A DNA stretch of 64,000 nt from Streptococcus sp. WB01_FAA12. GTDB lineage: Bacteria; Bacillota; Bacilli; Lactobacillales; Streptococcaceae. The DNA lies in assembly GCF_012843315.1 (NCBI RefSeq), contig NZ_JABAEX010000005.1:53272-117271 (forward strand), written 5' to 3'. A program made the position numbers and the translations under genes. Shown here piece after piece: positions 1-7,905 of the stretch. The notes beneath the pieces are model-generated. The model saw only the letters and a program-made list of their open reading frames with translations, was not told the DNA's origin and made no database searches. Position 1 is the first letter of the stretch, and each line of letters starts with the position of its first letter.

Positions 1-72
1 GTGGAACAGTGGAATTGATTTTCCAAAAAGAATACAATAAATTTTCAAGTATCTCAAAGAGGGAGGCATAAG

Positions 73-339
73 ATGTCAGATGCATTTACAGATGTAGCCA
101 AGATGAAAAAAATCAAAGAAGAAATTAAGGCGCATGAGGGACAAGTCGTTGAAATGACTTTGGAAAATGGCCGTAAGCGCCAAAAAAATCGATTGGGTAA
201 GCTAATTGAAGTTTATCCGTCTCTATTTATCGTTGAATTTGGGGATGTTGAGGGAGATAAACAAGCTAATGTTTACGTAGAATCCTTCACCTACTCAGAT
301 ATCTTAACAGAGAAGAATTTGATTCGCTATCTAGACTAA
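73..339 (+). CDS. veg: Veg family protein
   Basis: This 88-residue protein matches the Veg (DUF1021) family of Firmicutes in length and in its conserved core (GKLIEVYPSLFIVEF). In Bacillus subtilis Veg is a small cytoplasmic protein linked to biofilm matrix control; its biochemical role in streptococci is not established. The ATG follows a good ribosome site (GGGAGG). A strong terminator follows directly, so it is the last gene of its transcript. In pneumococcus, as I recall, a veg-like gene also precedes cbpD near the replicative helicase gene. The family call is firm, the function is not. Confidence 0.85.
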   Translation: MSDAFTDVAKMKKIKEEIKAHEGQVVEMTLENGRKRQKNRLGKLIEVYPSLFIVEFGDVEGDKQANVYVESFTYSDILTEKNLIRYLD

Positions 340-351
340 GAATCCTAAAAT

Positions 352-380
352 AAAGTGAGCTTTGCTCACTTTTTTCTTTT
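352..380 (+). terminator. Rho-independent terminator after veg
   Basis: A 7-bp hairpin (AGTGAGC / GCTCACT, loop TTT) is followed by a long T-rich tail. The same T tract lies just upstream of the proposed competence box of cbpD. Confidence 0.85.
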
Positions 381-383
381 TCT

Positions 384-391
384 CCCGAATA
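384..391 (+). promoter_or_regulatory. Degenerate SigX (ComX) box upstream of cbpD
   Basis: CCCGAATA matches six of eight bases of the late-competence box TACGAATA and follows a long T-rich tract, as SigX promoters do. It lies about 50 bases before the cbpD start. cbpD is a known late competence gene in pneumococcus, which supports the reading, but two mismatches keep it tentative. Confidence 0.45.
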
Positions 392-438
392 GTATAAAGG
401 AGGGTAACCTCGGAAATTTATATTATTAAGGAGAAAGA

Positions 439-1548
439 ATGACGTTTTTAAAATCAGGAGTTAAGAAGAGTAGATATACGCAGTTGGGTGTAGGGCTGGC
501 TACATTGTTGGTTACGAGTGCTTTTTTGTTTGGTGGTGAATCGGTTCAGGCCGATAGTGTAGCGCGTGGTGATGACTATCCGCTTCACTACAAAAATGGT
601 AGTGTGGAAATTGACCAGTGGCGGATGTATTCTCGCCAATGTACGTCTTTTGCGGCCTTTCGTTTGAATAGTGTAAATGGCTTTGAGATTCCTCCTGCCT
701 ACGGTAATGCGAATGAATGGGGACACCGTGCAAGGAGAGAAGGCTACCGTGTTGATAGCAAGCCAGAAGTTGGATCTATCGCTTGGTCGACAGAAGGTTA
801 TTATGGGCACGTGGCCTGGGTATCTAATGTATCAGGAGATACGATTGAGATCGAAGAGTATAACTATGGTGTTAGGGAGAAATACAATCGCCGAAGCGTA
901 AAAGCTAGCTCTATGACAGGCTTTATCCATTTTAAGGACTTGGTAGGGAGTGGTGGTAGAACTGGAAATCCTATCAGGTCAGGGTTGGCATCTAGTGGAA
1001 CTCATACGTTTACTCAAAAGTCTGCCATTCGAAACCAGCCGTCAAGTACAGCACAAGTTATTGACTACTACTATACTGGTGAAAATGTTAGCTACGATCA
1101 AATCGTAGAAAAGGACGGTTATAAATGGCTCAGCTACCTATCCTATAGTGGAACGAGGAGATACGTCCAGTATATGGAAACAGAATCGGTGGAGAATGGT
1201 TGGAAGAAGCAAAACGGTATTTGGAATTACCGTGAGAACGGGAAACTCGCAACTGGTTGGAAGAAAATAAATGGCAGTTGGTATCACTTTAAAGACAATG
1301 GAACCATGTCAACAGGTTGGGTGAAGGATGGTTCGCATTGGTACTATCTAAAGGCATCAGGGGAGATGCAGACAGGATGGCTAAAGGAAAATGGAACATG
1401 GTATTATTTGGAGAGTTCAGGAGCTATGAAGTCTAGCCAGTGGTTCCAAGTAGGAGGAAAGTATTACTACGTCAATGCTTCAGGGGCTTTAGCAGTGAAT
1501 ACCACTGTGGATGGCCATCGAGTGGATAGTAATGGAGCTAGAATCTAG
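439..1548 (+). CDS. cbpD: Choline-binding murein hydrolase CbpD (fratricin)
   Basis: This is a secreted cell-wall hydrolase that competent cells release to lyse non-competent siblings. Residues 1 to about 39 form a signal peptide ending near VQADS. A CHAP amidase/endopeptidase domain follows (about 45-165), with the catalytic Cys in RQCTSF and His in YYGHVAWV. One SH3b domain covers about 188-247. About five choline-binding repeats rich in GW and WYY fill 253-369 and would tether the protein to choline-decorated teichoic acid. At 369 residues it is shorter than the roughly 450-residue pneumococcal CbpD, apparently having one SH3b instead of two (comparison from memory). The ATG follows AAGGAGA. 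Confidence 0.9.
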   Translation: MTFLKSGVKKSRYTQLGVGLATLLVTSAFLFGGESVQADSVARGDDYPLHYKNGSVEIDQWRMYSRQCTSFAAFRLNSVNGFEIPPAYGNANEWGHRARREGYRVDSKPEVGSIAWSTEGYYGHVAWVSNVSGDTIEIEEYNYGVREKYNRRSVKASSMTGFIHFKDLVGSGGRTGNPIRSGLASSGTHTFTQKSAIRNQPSSTAQVIDYYYTGENVSYDQIVEKDGYKWLSYLSYSGTRRYVQYMETESVENGWKKQNGIWNYRENGKLATGWKKINGSWYHFKDNGTMSTGWVKDGSHWYYLKASGEMQTGWLKENGTWYYLESSGAMKSSQWFQVGGKYYYVNASGALAVNTTVDGHRVDSNGARI

Positions 1549-1574
1549 AAAGAATATAAAAAAGAGGGCTTCAC

Positions 1575-1608
1575 TACCATTTGCCTATTCTTTCCGATGG
1601 TATTTTTC
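1575..1608 (+). terminator. Weak possible terminator after cbpD
   Basis: A 6-bp stem (TACCAT / ATGGTA) with a 16-base loop is followed by five T. The long loop makes it weak. It also overlaps the region just before the polA promoter. Confidence 0.35.
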
Positions 1609-1620
1609 CTTGCTTTCCTT

Positions 1621-1626
1621 TATAAT
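1621..1626 (+). promoter_or_regulatory. -10 element of polA, six bases before the start codon
   Basis: A perfect TATAAT ends six bases before the polA ATG, so transcription would start at or next to the A of the ATG. No clear -35 and no Shine-Dalgarno sequence are seen. This predicts a leaderless polA mRNA. Confidence 0.55.
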
Positions 1627-1632
1627 GGGTGT

Positions 1633-4266
1633 ATGGACAAGAAAAAATTATTATTAATTGATGGATCTTCTGTTGCTTTTCGAGCTTTTTTTGCGCTCTA
1701 TCAGCAGCTGGATCGATTTAAAAATGCTAATGGTCTTCATACCAATGCAATCTATGGCTTTCAACTCATGTTAAATCATGTCTTGGAGCGAGTTGACCCC
1801 AGCCATGTTTTGGTAGCTTTTGATGCAGGTAAGACGACTTTCCGAACAGAGATGTATGCAGACTACAAGGGTGGCCGTGCTAAAACTCCAGATGAGTTTC
1901 GTGAGCAATTTCCCTTCATTCGTGAGTTGTTAGACCACCTTGGGATTCGACACTATGAGTTGCCTCAGTATGAAGCGGATGATATCATCGGAACCCTAGG
2001 TCGTTTGGCTGAGAAGGATTCTTTTGATGTGACTATCGTTAGCGGAGACAAGGACTTGATTCAGTTGACGGATCAGCATACGGTGGTCGAGATTTCCAAG
2101 AAAGGTGTGGCTGAGTTTGAGGCCTTTACGCCAGACTATCTTATGGAAAAGATGGGCCTCACACCAGCTCAGTTTATAGACCTCAAGGCCCTGATGGGGG
2201 ATAAGTCTGATAATATCCCTGGCGTCACTAAGATTGGTGAAAAGACGGGTATCAAGCTCTTGCTAGAACATGGTTCGCTTGAGGGTATTTACGAAAATAT
2301 TGATGGGATGAAGGCTTCTAAGATGAAGGAAAATCTCATCAATGATAAGGAACAAGCCTTCCTGTCTAAAACCTTGGCGACTATTGAGACAAATGCACCG
2401 ATTGAGATTGGCCTTGATGATTTGGTCTATAGTGGACCAGATGTGGAAAATCTCGGCAAATTCTACGATGAAATGGGCTTCAAACAACTCAAGCAAGCTT
2501 TAAATGTTTCGTCGACGGATGTGGCTGAGAGGTTGGACTTCACTATCGTTGACCAAGTGAAGGAAGATATGCTGAGTTCTGACTCCATCTTCCACTTTGA
2601 GCTCTTTGGTGAGAACTACCATACAGACGACTTGGTTGGTTTTGCCTGGTCCTGTGGAGATAAACTTTACGCTACAGACAAACTTGAGCTCTTGCAGGAG
2701 CCGATTCTCAAGAATTTTCTAGAAAAAACACCTCTGAAAGTGTATGACTTTAAGAAAGCTAAGGTTCTTTTAAATCGCTTGGGCTTGAACCTGCAGACCC
2801 CTGCTTTTGACAGTCGTTTGGCTAAATACTTACTCTCAACAGTCGAGAACAATGAAATTTCAACCATTGCGAATCTCTATGGCCAAACTTATTTGGCTGA
2901 TGATGAGATTTTCTACGGCAAGGGTGTCAAGAAAGCTATCCCTGAGAGAGAGAAATTCTTGGAGCACTTGGCTCGCAAGGTTGCTGTATTGGTTGAGACT
3001 GAGCCTGTTTTACTTGAAAAACTCAGTGAACATGGGCAGTTAGATCTCCTCTATGACATGGAGCAACCTCTGGCTTTTGTCCTTGCTAAGATGGAAATTG
3101 CTGGTATCAAGGTCAAAAAAGAAACCCTGCTTGAGATGCAAGCTGAAAATGAGGTCGTCATTGAGCAACTCACTCAAGAGATTTACGAACTGGCTGGTGA
3201 GGAGTTTAATATCAACTCTCCTAAGCAGTTGGGAGTACTGCTCTTTGAAAAGCTTGGTCTTCCTCTAGAATACACCAAGAAAACCAAGACAGGTTACTCG
3301 ACAGCCGTGGATGTGCTAGAGCGTCTGGCTCCTATTGCGCCAATTGTTAAAAAAATTCTCGATTACCGTCAGATTGCGAAGATTCAATCTACCTATGTGA
3401 TTGGTTTGCAGGACTGGATTTTGGCTGATGGCAAGATTCACACACGCTATGTGCAGGATTTGACTCAGACAGGGCGTCTGTCTAGTGTGGATCCAAACTT
3501 GCAAAATATTCCTGTTCGTTTGGAACAAGGCCGCCTCATTCGTAAGGCTTTTGTGCCAGAGTGGGAGGATAGTGTACTACTCAGCTCGGACTATTCACAG
3601 ATTGAGTTGCGCGTTTTGGCGCATATCTCTAAGGATGAGCACTTAATCAAGGCTTTCCAAGAAGGAGCTGACATCCATACTTCAACGGCCATGCGGGTCT
3701 TTGGAATTGAACGTCCAGAGGATGTGACTCCAAACGACCGTCGCAATGCCAAGGCGGTTAACTTCGGAGTGGTTTACGGGATTTCAGACTTTGGTTTGGC
3801 AAACAATCTTGGTATCAGCCGTAAGGAGGCTAAAGCCTACATTGACACTTACTTTGAACGCTTCCCAGGTATTAAAAACTACATGGATGAGGTGGTGCGT
3901 GAAGCGCGTGATAAGGGCTATGTAGAGACTCTCTTCAAGCGTCGTCGTGAGTTGCCAGATATTAATTCGCGCAACTTCAATATTCGTGGTTTTGCGGAGC
4001 GGACAGCCATTAACTCCCCTATCCAGGGATCGGCAGCAGATATTCTCAAAATTGCTATGATTCAGCTAGACAAGGCCTTGGTTGCAGGTGGTTATCAGAC
4101 TAAGATGCTGTTACAAGTGCACGATGAAATCGTCCTTGAAGTTCCGAAATCAGAACTAGCAGCCGTCAAAGCTCTAGTGAAACAAACCATGGAAGAAGCC
4201 ATCCAGCTCAGTGTTCCCCTTATCGCAGATGAAAATGAAGGAGCAACTTGGTACGAGGCTAAATAA
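1633..4266 (+). CDS. polA: DNA polymerase I
   Basis: This replication and repair polymerase fills gaps and removes RNA primers. The 877 residues begin with a 5'-3' exonuclease domain (about 1-290, including SGDKDLIQL and GDKSDNIPGV). A degenerate 3'-5' exonuclease-like domain follows (about 300-470), then the polymerase domain. Visible motifs are A (DYSQIELRVLAH), B (RRNAKAVNFGVVYG) and C (QVHDEIVLEVP). I chose the start at MDKKKLLLIDG because it gives the usual family N-terminus. An in-frame ATG 36 bases upstream also exists but adds an atypical hydrophobic extension. Neither start has a ribosome site. The next gene is separated by a strong terminator. Confidence 0.95.
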   Translation: MDKKKLLLIDGSSVAFRAFFALYQQLDRFKNANGLHTNAIYGFQLMLNHVLERVDPSHVLVAFDAGKTTFRTEMYADYKGGRAKTPDEFREQFPFIRELLDHLGIRHYELPQYEADDIIGTLGRLAEKDSFDVTIVSGDKDLIQLTDQHTVVEISKKGVAEFEAFTPDYLMEKMGLTPAQFIDLKALMGDKSDNIPGVTKIGEKTGIKLLLEHGSLEGIYENIDGMKASKMKENLINDKEQAFLSKTLATIETNAPIEIGLDDLVYSGPDVENLGKFYDEMGFKQLKQALNVSSTDVAERLDFTIVDQVKEDMLSSDSIFHFELFGENYHTDDLVGFAWSCGDKLYATDKLELLQEPILKNFLEKTPLKVYDFKKAKVLLNRLGLNLQTPAFDSRLAKYLLSTVENNEISTIANLYGQTYLADDEIFYGKGVKKAIPEREKFLEHLARKVAVLVETEPVLLEKLSEHGQLDLLYDMEQPLAFVLAKMEIAGIKVKKETLLEMQAENEVVIEQLTQEIYELAGEEFNINSPKQLGVLLFEKLGLPLEYTKKTKTGYSTAVDVLERLAPIAPIVKKILDYRQIAKIQSTYVIGLQDWILADGKIHTRYVQDLTQTGRLSSVDPNLQNIPVRLEQGRLIRKAFVPEWEDSVLLSSDYSQIELRVLAHISKDEHLIKAFQEGADIHTSTAMRVFGIERPEDVTPNDRRNAKAVNFGVVYGISDFGLANNLGISRKEAKAYIDTYFERFPGIKNYMDEVVREARDKGYVETLFKRRRELPDINSRNFNIRGFAERTAINSPIQGSAADILKIAMIQLDKALVAGGYQTKMLLQVHDEIVLEVPKSELAAVKALVKQTMEEAIQLSVPLIADENEGATWYEAK

Positions 4267-4279
4267 GAAAGATATGATA

Positions 4280-4311
4280 GAGTTTGAAGCATTTGTCTTC
4301 AAACTCTTTTT
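4280..4311 (+). terminator. Rho-independent terminator after polA
   Basis: A perfect 10-bp stem (GAGTTTGAAG / CTTCAAACTC) with a 7-base loop is followed by a T run. Confidence 0.9.
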
Positions 4312-4335
4312 CAAGATTTTCTGTAAGCAGTTTCC

Positions 4336-4364
4336 TTGACTTATCCTTGCTTTTGCGTTATCAT
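4336..4364 (+). promoter_or_regulatory. Promoter of the thiamine transport operon
   Basis: TTGACT (-35, 4336-4341) and TATCAT (-10, 4359-4364) are separated by 17 bases. Predicted transcription starts near 4371, just before the TPP aptamer. Confidence 0.7.
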
Positions 4365-4377
4365 ATGTCCATATAAG

Positions 4378-4466
<89 letters not shown>

Positions 4467-4477
4467 TCGAATTCTGC

Positions 4478-4513
4478 ACCTTTTCCGTATATATGGTAAA
4501 GGTTTTTCTTTTT
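4478..4513 (+). terminator. Riboswitch expression-platform terminator
   Basis: A 9-bp stem with one mismatch (ACCTTTTCC / GGTAAAGGT) and an 8-base loop is followed by TTTTTCTTTTT. It lies 12 bases after the aptamer and before the first gene, as in TPP riboswitches that act by termination. Confidence 0.8.
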
Positions 4514-4545
4514 GTCAAAAGGAAACCTGAGAAGAGGAGGTTTTT

Positions 4546-4836
4546 ATGAAAGCAAGCATTGCCTTGCAAGTCTTACCCCTATCACAGGGGATTGATCGAA
4601 TTGCTATTATCGATCAAGTGATTGCTTATCTGCAAGCTCAGTCCGTGACCATGGTGGTGACACCTTTTGAAACGGTTTTGGAAGGAGAGTTTGATGAGCT
4701 TATGCGCATTCTCAAAGAAGCGCTTGAAGTGGCCGGACAGGAGGCAGATAATGTCTTTGCCAATGTCAAAATAAATGTAGGAGAGATTTTAAGCATCGAT
4801 GAGAAACTTGAAAAGTATGATGAGACGACAGATTAG
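4546..4836 (+). CDS. MTH1187/YkoF-type thiamine-binding protein
   Basis: This 96-residue cytoplasmic protein resembles the MTH1187/YkoF thiamine-binding (DUF77) family: a compact ferredoxin-like fold with MKASIALQVLP at the start and a conserved FETVLEGEF. Family members bind thiamine or a pyrimidine precursor. It is the first gene behind the TPP riboswitch and overlaps the permease gene by 38 bases. A strong ribosome site (GAGGAGG) precedes the ATG. How it aids the transporter is unknown; a storage or regulatory role is an inference. Confidence 0.8.
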   Translation: MKASIALQVLPLSQGIDRIAIIDQVIAYLQAQSVTMVVTPFETVLEGEFDELMRILKEALEVAGQEADNVFANVKINVGEILSIDEKLEKYDETTD

Positions 4837-5557
4837 TCTTTTGGGATTTCTCGGAGTCTTGTCGGTCTGGCAGTTAGCAGGAATATTCAAACTTTTACCC
4901 AAGTTTATCCTGCCGACCCCTCTTGAAATTCTCCAGGCCTTTGTTCGTGACAGAGAATTTCTTTGGCACCATAGCTGGGCGACCTTGAGAGTGGCTTTAC
5001 TGGGTCTAGTCTTGGGAGTCTTGATTGCCTGTCTCATGGCTGTGCTTATGGACAGTTTGACTTGGCTCAATGATCTTATCTACCCTATGATGGTGGTTGT
5101 GCAGACCATTCCGACTATTGCCATAGCTCCTATCTTGGTCTTGTGGCTAGGTTATGGGATTTTGCCCAAGATTGTCTTGATTATTTTGACGACAACCTTT
5201 CCTATCATAGTCAGTATTTTGGATGGTTTTAGGCATTGTGACAAGGATATGCTGACCTTGTTTAGTCTGATGCGTGCAAACCCTTGGCAAATCCTTTGGC
5301 ATTTTAAAATCCCAGTCAGCCTGCCTTACTTTTATGCAGGTCTGAGGGTCAGTGTCTCCTACGCCTTTATCACAACAGTGGTATCTGAGTGGTTGGGGGG
5401 CTTTGAAGGACTAGGTGTCTACATGATTCAGTCCAAGAAACTGTTTCAGTATGATACCATGTTTGCCATTATTATTCTGGTGTCGCTTATCAGCCTTCTG
5501 GGCATGAAGCTGGTCGATATCAGTGAGAAATATGTGATTAAATGGAAGCGTCCATAG
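4799..5557 (+). CDS. ABC transporter permease, thiamine-precursor (ThiX-like)
   Basis: This 252-residue inner-membrane permease belongs to the SsuC/TauC/ThiX family (BPD_transp_1). It has about six membrane segments and the EAA-like loop around RANPWQILWHFKIPVSLPY that contacts the ATPase. It overlaps the preceding gene by 38 bases. The ATG at 4799 has a weak site (TAGGAGA, 13 bases away); ATGs at 4817 and 4820 are alternatives. With the following binding protein and ATPase it forms one importer. The riboswitch and the NMT1-like binding protein indicate a thiamine pyrimidine precursor (HMP, FAMP) as substrate. Confidence 0.85.
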   Translation: MRNLKSMMRRQISLLGFLGVLSVWQLAGIFKLLPKFILPTPLEILQAFVRDREFLWHHSWATLRVALLGLVLGVLIACLMAVLMDSLTWLNDLIYPMMVVVQTIPTIAIAPILVLWLGYGILPKIVLIILTTTFPIIVSILDGFRHCDKDMLTLFSLMRANPWQILWHFKIPVSLPYFYAGLRVSVSYAFITTVVSEWLGGFEGLGVYMIQSKKLFQYDTMFAIIILVSLISLLGMKLVDISEKYVIKWKRP

Positions 5558-5591
5558 AAGACGTTTGAGAAAAAGAAAAGAGGAAATGAAA

Positions 5592-6599
5592 ATGAAGAAA
5601 ACATGGAAAGTGTTTTTAACGATTGTAACAGCTCTTGTAGCTGTCGTGCTTGTGGCTTGTGGCCAAGGAACTGCTTCTAAGGACAACAAAGAGGCAGAAG
5701 TCAAGAAGATTGATTTTATCCTAGACTGGACGCCAAATACCAACCACACAGGTCTTTATGTAGCCAAGGAAAAAGGTTATTTCAAAGAAGCTGGAGTGGA
5801 TGTTGATTTGAAATTGCCACCAGAAGAAAGCTCATCTGACTTGGTGATCAATGGCAAGGCACCATTTGCTATCTATTTCCAAGACTATATGGCTAAGAAA
5901 TTGGAAAAAGGGGCAGGAATCACTGCCGTTGCCGCTATCGTTGAGCACAATACATCAGGAATCATCTCACGCAAATCTGACAATGTCAGCAGTCCAAAAG
6001 ACTTGGTCGGGAAGAAATACGGAACCTGGAATGACCCGACTGAGCTTGCTATGTTGAAAACCTTGGTAGAATCGCAAGGTGGAGACTTTGAGAAGGTCGA
6101 AAAAGTACCAAACAACGACTCGAACTCAATCACACCGATTGCCAATGGCGTCTTTGACACTGCTTGGATTTACTACGGTTGGGATGGTATTCTTGCCAAA
6201 TCTCAAGGCGTAGACGCTAACTTCATGTATTTGAAAGACTATGTCAAGGAGTTTGACTACTACTCACCAGTTATCATCGCAAACAACGACTATCTCAAAG
6301 ACAACAAAGAAGAAGCTCGTAAAGTCATCCAAGCTATCAAAAAAGGCTACCAATATGCCATGGAACATCCAGAGGAAGCAGCCGATATCCTTATCAAAAA
6401 TGCACCTGAACTTAAGGAAAAACGTGACTTTGTCGTCGAATCTCAAAAATACTTGTCAAAAGAATACGCCAGCGATAAGGAAAAATGGGGACAGTTTGAC
6501 GCCACTCGCTGGAATGCCTTCTACAAATGGGATAAAGAAAATGGTATCCTCAAAGAAGACTTGACTGACAAAGGATTCACTAACGAATTTGTAAAATAA
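5592..6599 (+). CDS. ABC transporter substrate-binding lipoprotein, NMT1/THI5-like
   Basis: This 335-residue lipoprotein captures a thiamine precursor outside the membrane. The signal peptide ends in the lipobox LVAC (Cys about 24), followed by an NMT1/THI5-like domain with the typical DFILDWTPNTNHTGLYVA start and DTAWIYYGWDG later. I chose the ATG at 5592 because AGAGGAA lies six bases upstream. The longer reading from a TTG at 5565 would put charged residues before the signal peptide. The stop overlaps the next start by one base (TAATG), indicating translational coupling. Confidence 0.88.
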   Translation: MKKTWKVFLTIVTALVAVVLVACGQGTASKDNKEAEVKKIDFILDWTPNTNHTGLYVAKEKGYFKEAGVDVDLKLPPEESSSDLVINGKAPFAIYFQDYMAKKLEKGAGITAVAAIVEHNTSGIISRKSDNVSSPKDLVGKKYGTWNDPTELAMLKTLVESQGGDFEKVEKVPNNDSNSITPIANGVFDTAWIYYGWDGILAKSQGVDANFMYLKDYVKEFDYYSPVIIANNDYLKDNKEEARKVIQAIKKGYQYAMEHPEEAADILIKNAPELKEKRDFVVESQKYLSKEYASDKEKWGQFDATRWNAFYKWDKENGILKEDLTDKGFTNEFVK

Positions 6600-7327
6600 T
6601 GACAGAAATTAGACTAGAACATGTAAGTTATGCCTATGGTGAGGAGAAGATTTTGGAGGATATTAACCTGCAGGTGACTTCGGGTGAAGTGGTTTCTATC
6701 CTAGGTCCCAGTGGTGTAGGCAAGACTACCCTCTTTAATCTAATCGCAGGAATTTTAGAAGTCCAGTCGGGAAGAATTGTTCTTGATGGCGAGGAGAATC
6801 CCAAGGGGCGCGTGAGTTATATGTTGCAAAAGGATTTACTCTTGGAGCACAAGACGGTGCTTGGCAATATCATCCTGCCCCTCTTGATTCAAAAGGTGGA
6901 TAAGGCAGAAGCCGTTGCCCGAGCGGATGATATCCTTGCGACCTTCCAGTTGACAGCTGTACGGGACAAGTATCCTCACGAACTCAGTGGAGGGATGCGT
7001 CAGCGTGTGGCCTTACTCCGCACCTACCTTTTCGGGCACAAGCTCTTTCTCTTGGATGAGGCTTTCAGCGCCTTGGATGAGATGACCAAGATGGAACTTC
7101 ACGATTGGTATCTGGAGATTCACAAGCAACTAGAGCTGACAACACTCATCATCACACACAGTATCGAGGAAGCCCTCAACCTCAGTGACCGCATCTATAT
7201 TCTAAAAAATCGGCCTGGACAGATTGTTTCTGAAGTTAAACTAGATTGGTCCCAGAGCGAAGACAAGGAAGTCCAAAAAATTGCCTATAAGCGTCAAATC
7301 TTAGCGGAATTGGGATTAAATACTTAG
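6599..7327 (+). CDS. ABC transporter ATP-binding protein (thiamine precursor)
   Basis: This 242-residue ATPase drives the importer encoded just upstream. The Walker A is GPSGVGKTT, the signature LSGGMRQR, the Walker B LFLLDEAF and the switch histidine lies in ITHSIEEA. It starts within the stop codon of the binding-protein gene. It belongs to the SsuB/TauB/ThiZ group. A terminator hairpin follows, so the riboswitch operon has four genes. Confidence 0.9.
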   Translation: MTEIRLEHVSYAYGEEKILEDINLQVTSGEVVSILGPSGVGKTTLFNLIAGILEVQSGRIVLDGEENPKGRVSYMLQKDLLLEHKTVLGNIILPLLIQKVDKAEAVARADDILATFQLTAVRDKYPHELSGGMRQRVALLRTYLFGHKLFLLDEAFSALDEMTKMELHDWYLEIHKQLELTTLIITHSIEEALNLSDRIYILKNRPGQIVSEVKLDWSQSEDKEVQKIAYKRQILAELGLNT

Positions 7328-7334
7328 AAAAATA

Positions 7335-7373
7335 GGGAGTTGGTGAAGATTATTCTTTACTTGCTCCCTTTTC
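7335..7373 (+). terminator. Terminator of the thiamine transport operon
   Basis: A bipartite stem (GGGAG / CTCCC plus GTGAAG / CTTTAC with one G-U) is followed by a T-rich stretch. Confidence 0.6.
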
Positions 7374-7397
7374 CTTTAAAAAAATCAAAAATTTCGG

Positions 7398-7420
7398 TAT
7401 AATAGTCAAAGATAGTCAAG
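7398..7420 (+). promoter_or_regulatory. -10 element and CtsR operator of ctsR-clpC
   Basis: TATAAT at 7398-7403 overlaps AGTCAAAGATAGTCAA at 7404-7419, which matches the CtsR heptad direct repeat (RGTCAAA-NAN-RGTCAAA) with one or two deviations. CtsR would block its own promoter until heat or protein stress inactivates it. A convincing -35 is not seen. Confidence 0.75.
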
Positions 7421-7445
7421 GTTCAAAGAAGGAGTTTGATTTACT

Positions 7446-7904
7446 ATGAGATTTAAAAATACATCAGATCATATCGAAGCCTATATCAAGGCGATTTTAG
7501 ACCAATCTGGTATCGTGGAATTGCAGCGGAGCCAGTTGGCAGATACCTTTCAGGTTGTGCCTAGTCAGATCAACTATGTAATCAAGACACGTTTTACTGA
7601 AAGCAGAGGTTACTTGGTTGAGAGCAAGCGTGGTGGCGGAGGCTACATTCGCATAGGGCGTATTGAGTTTTCCAATCATCATGAGATGCTCCGCGATTTG
7701 CTTTACTCGATTGGTGAGCGAGTTAGTCAGGAGATTTATGAAGATATTCTCCAGCTTTTGGTGGAGCAGGACTTGATGACCAAGCAGGAGATGACCTTAC
7801 TGGTATCTGTGGCAACGGATCGTGTCCTAGGGGAAGAATCCTCAGTTGTCCGTGCCAATATGCTCCGACAGCTATTACAAGAGGTAGATAGAAAAGAGAA
7901 GTAA
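7446..7904 (+). CDS. ctsR: Transcriptional repressor CtsR
   Basis: CtsR represses class III heat-shock genes such as clpC, clpP and clpE. The 152-residue protein has an N-terminal winged helix-turn-helix (VPSQINYVIKTRF) with the glycine-rich wing KRGGGGYIRI that senses temperature in B. subtilis. A C-terminal dimerisation domain follows. It is two bases upstream of clpC and forms a two-gene operon with it. The start follows AAGGAG. Confidence 0.95.
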   Translation: MRFKNTSDHIEAYIKAILDQSGIVELQRSQLADTFQVVPSQINYVIKTRFTESRGYLVESKRGGGGYIRIGRIEFSNHHEMLRDLLYSIGERVSQEIYEDILQLLVEQDLMTKQEMTLLVSVATDRVLGEESSVVRANMLRQLLQEVDRKEK

Positions 7905-7905
7905 G

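Noticed and set aside
1597..1632. Upstream in-frame ATG giving polA a 12-residue hydrophobic extension
   Set aside because: It lacks a ribosome site and lies upstream of the -10 element; the ATG at 1633 gives the family N-terminus.
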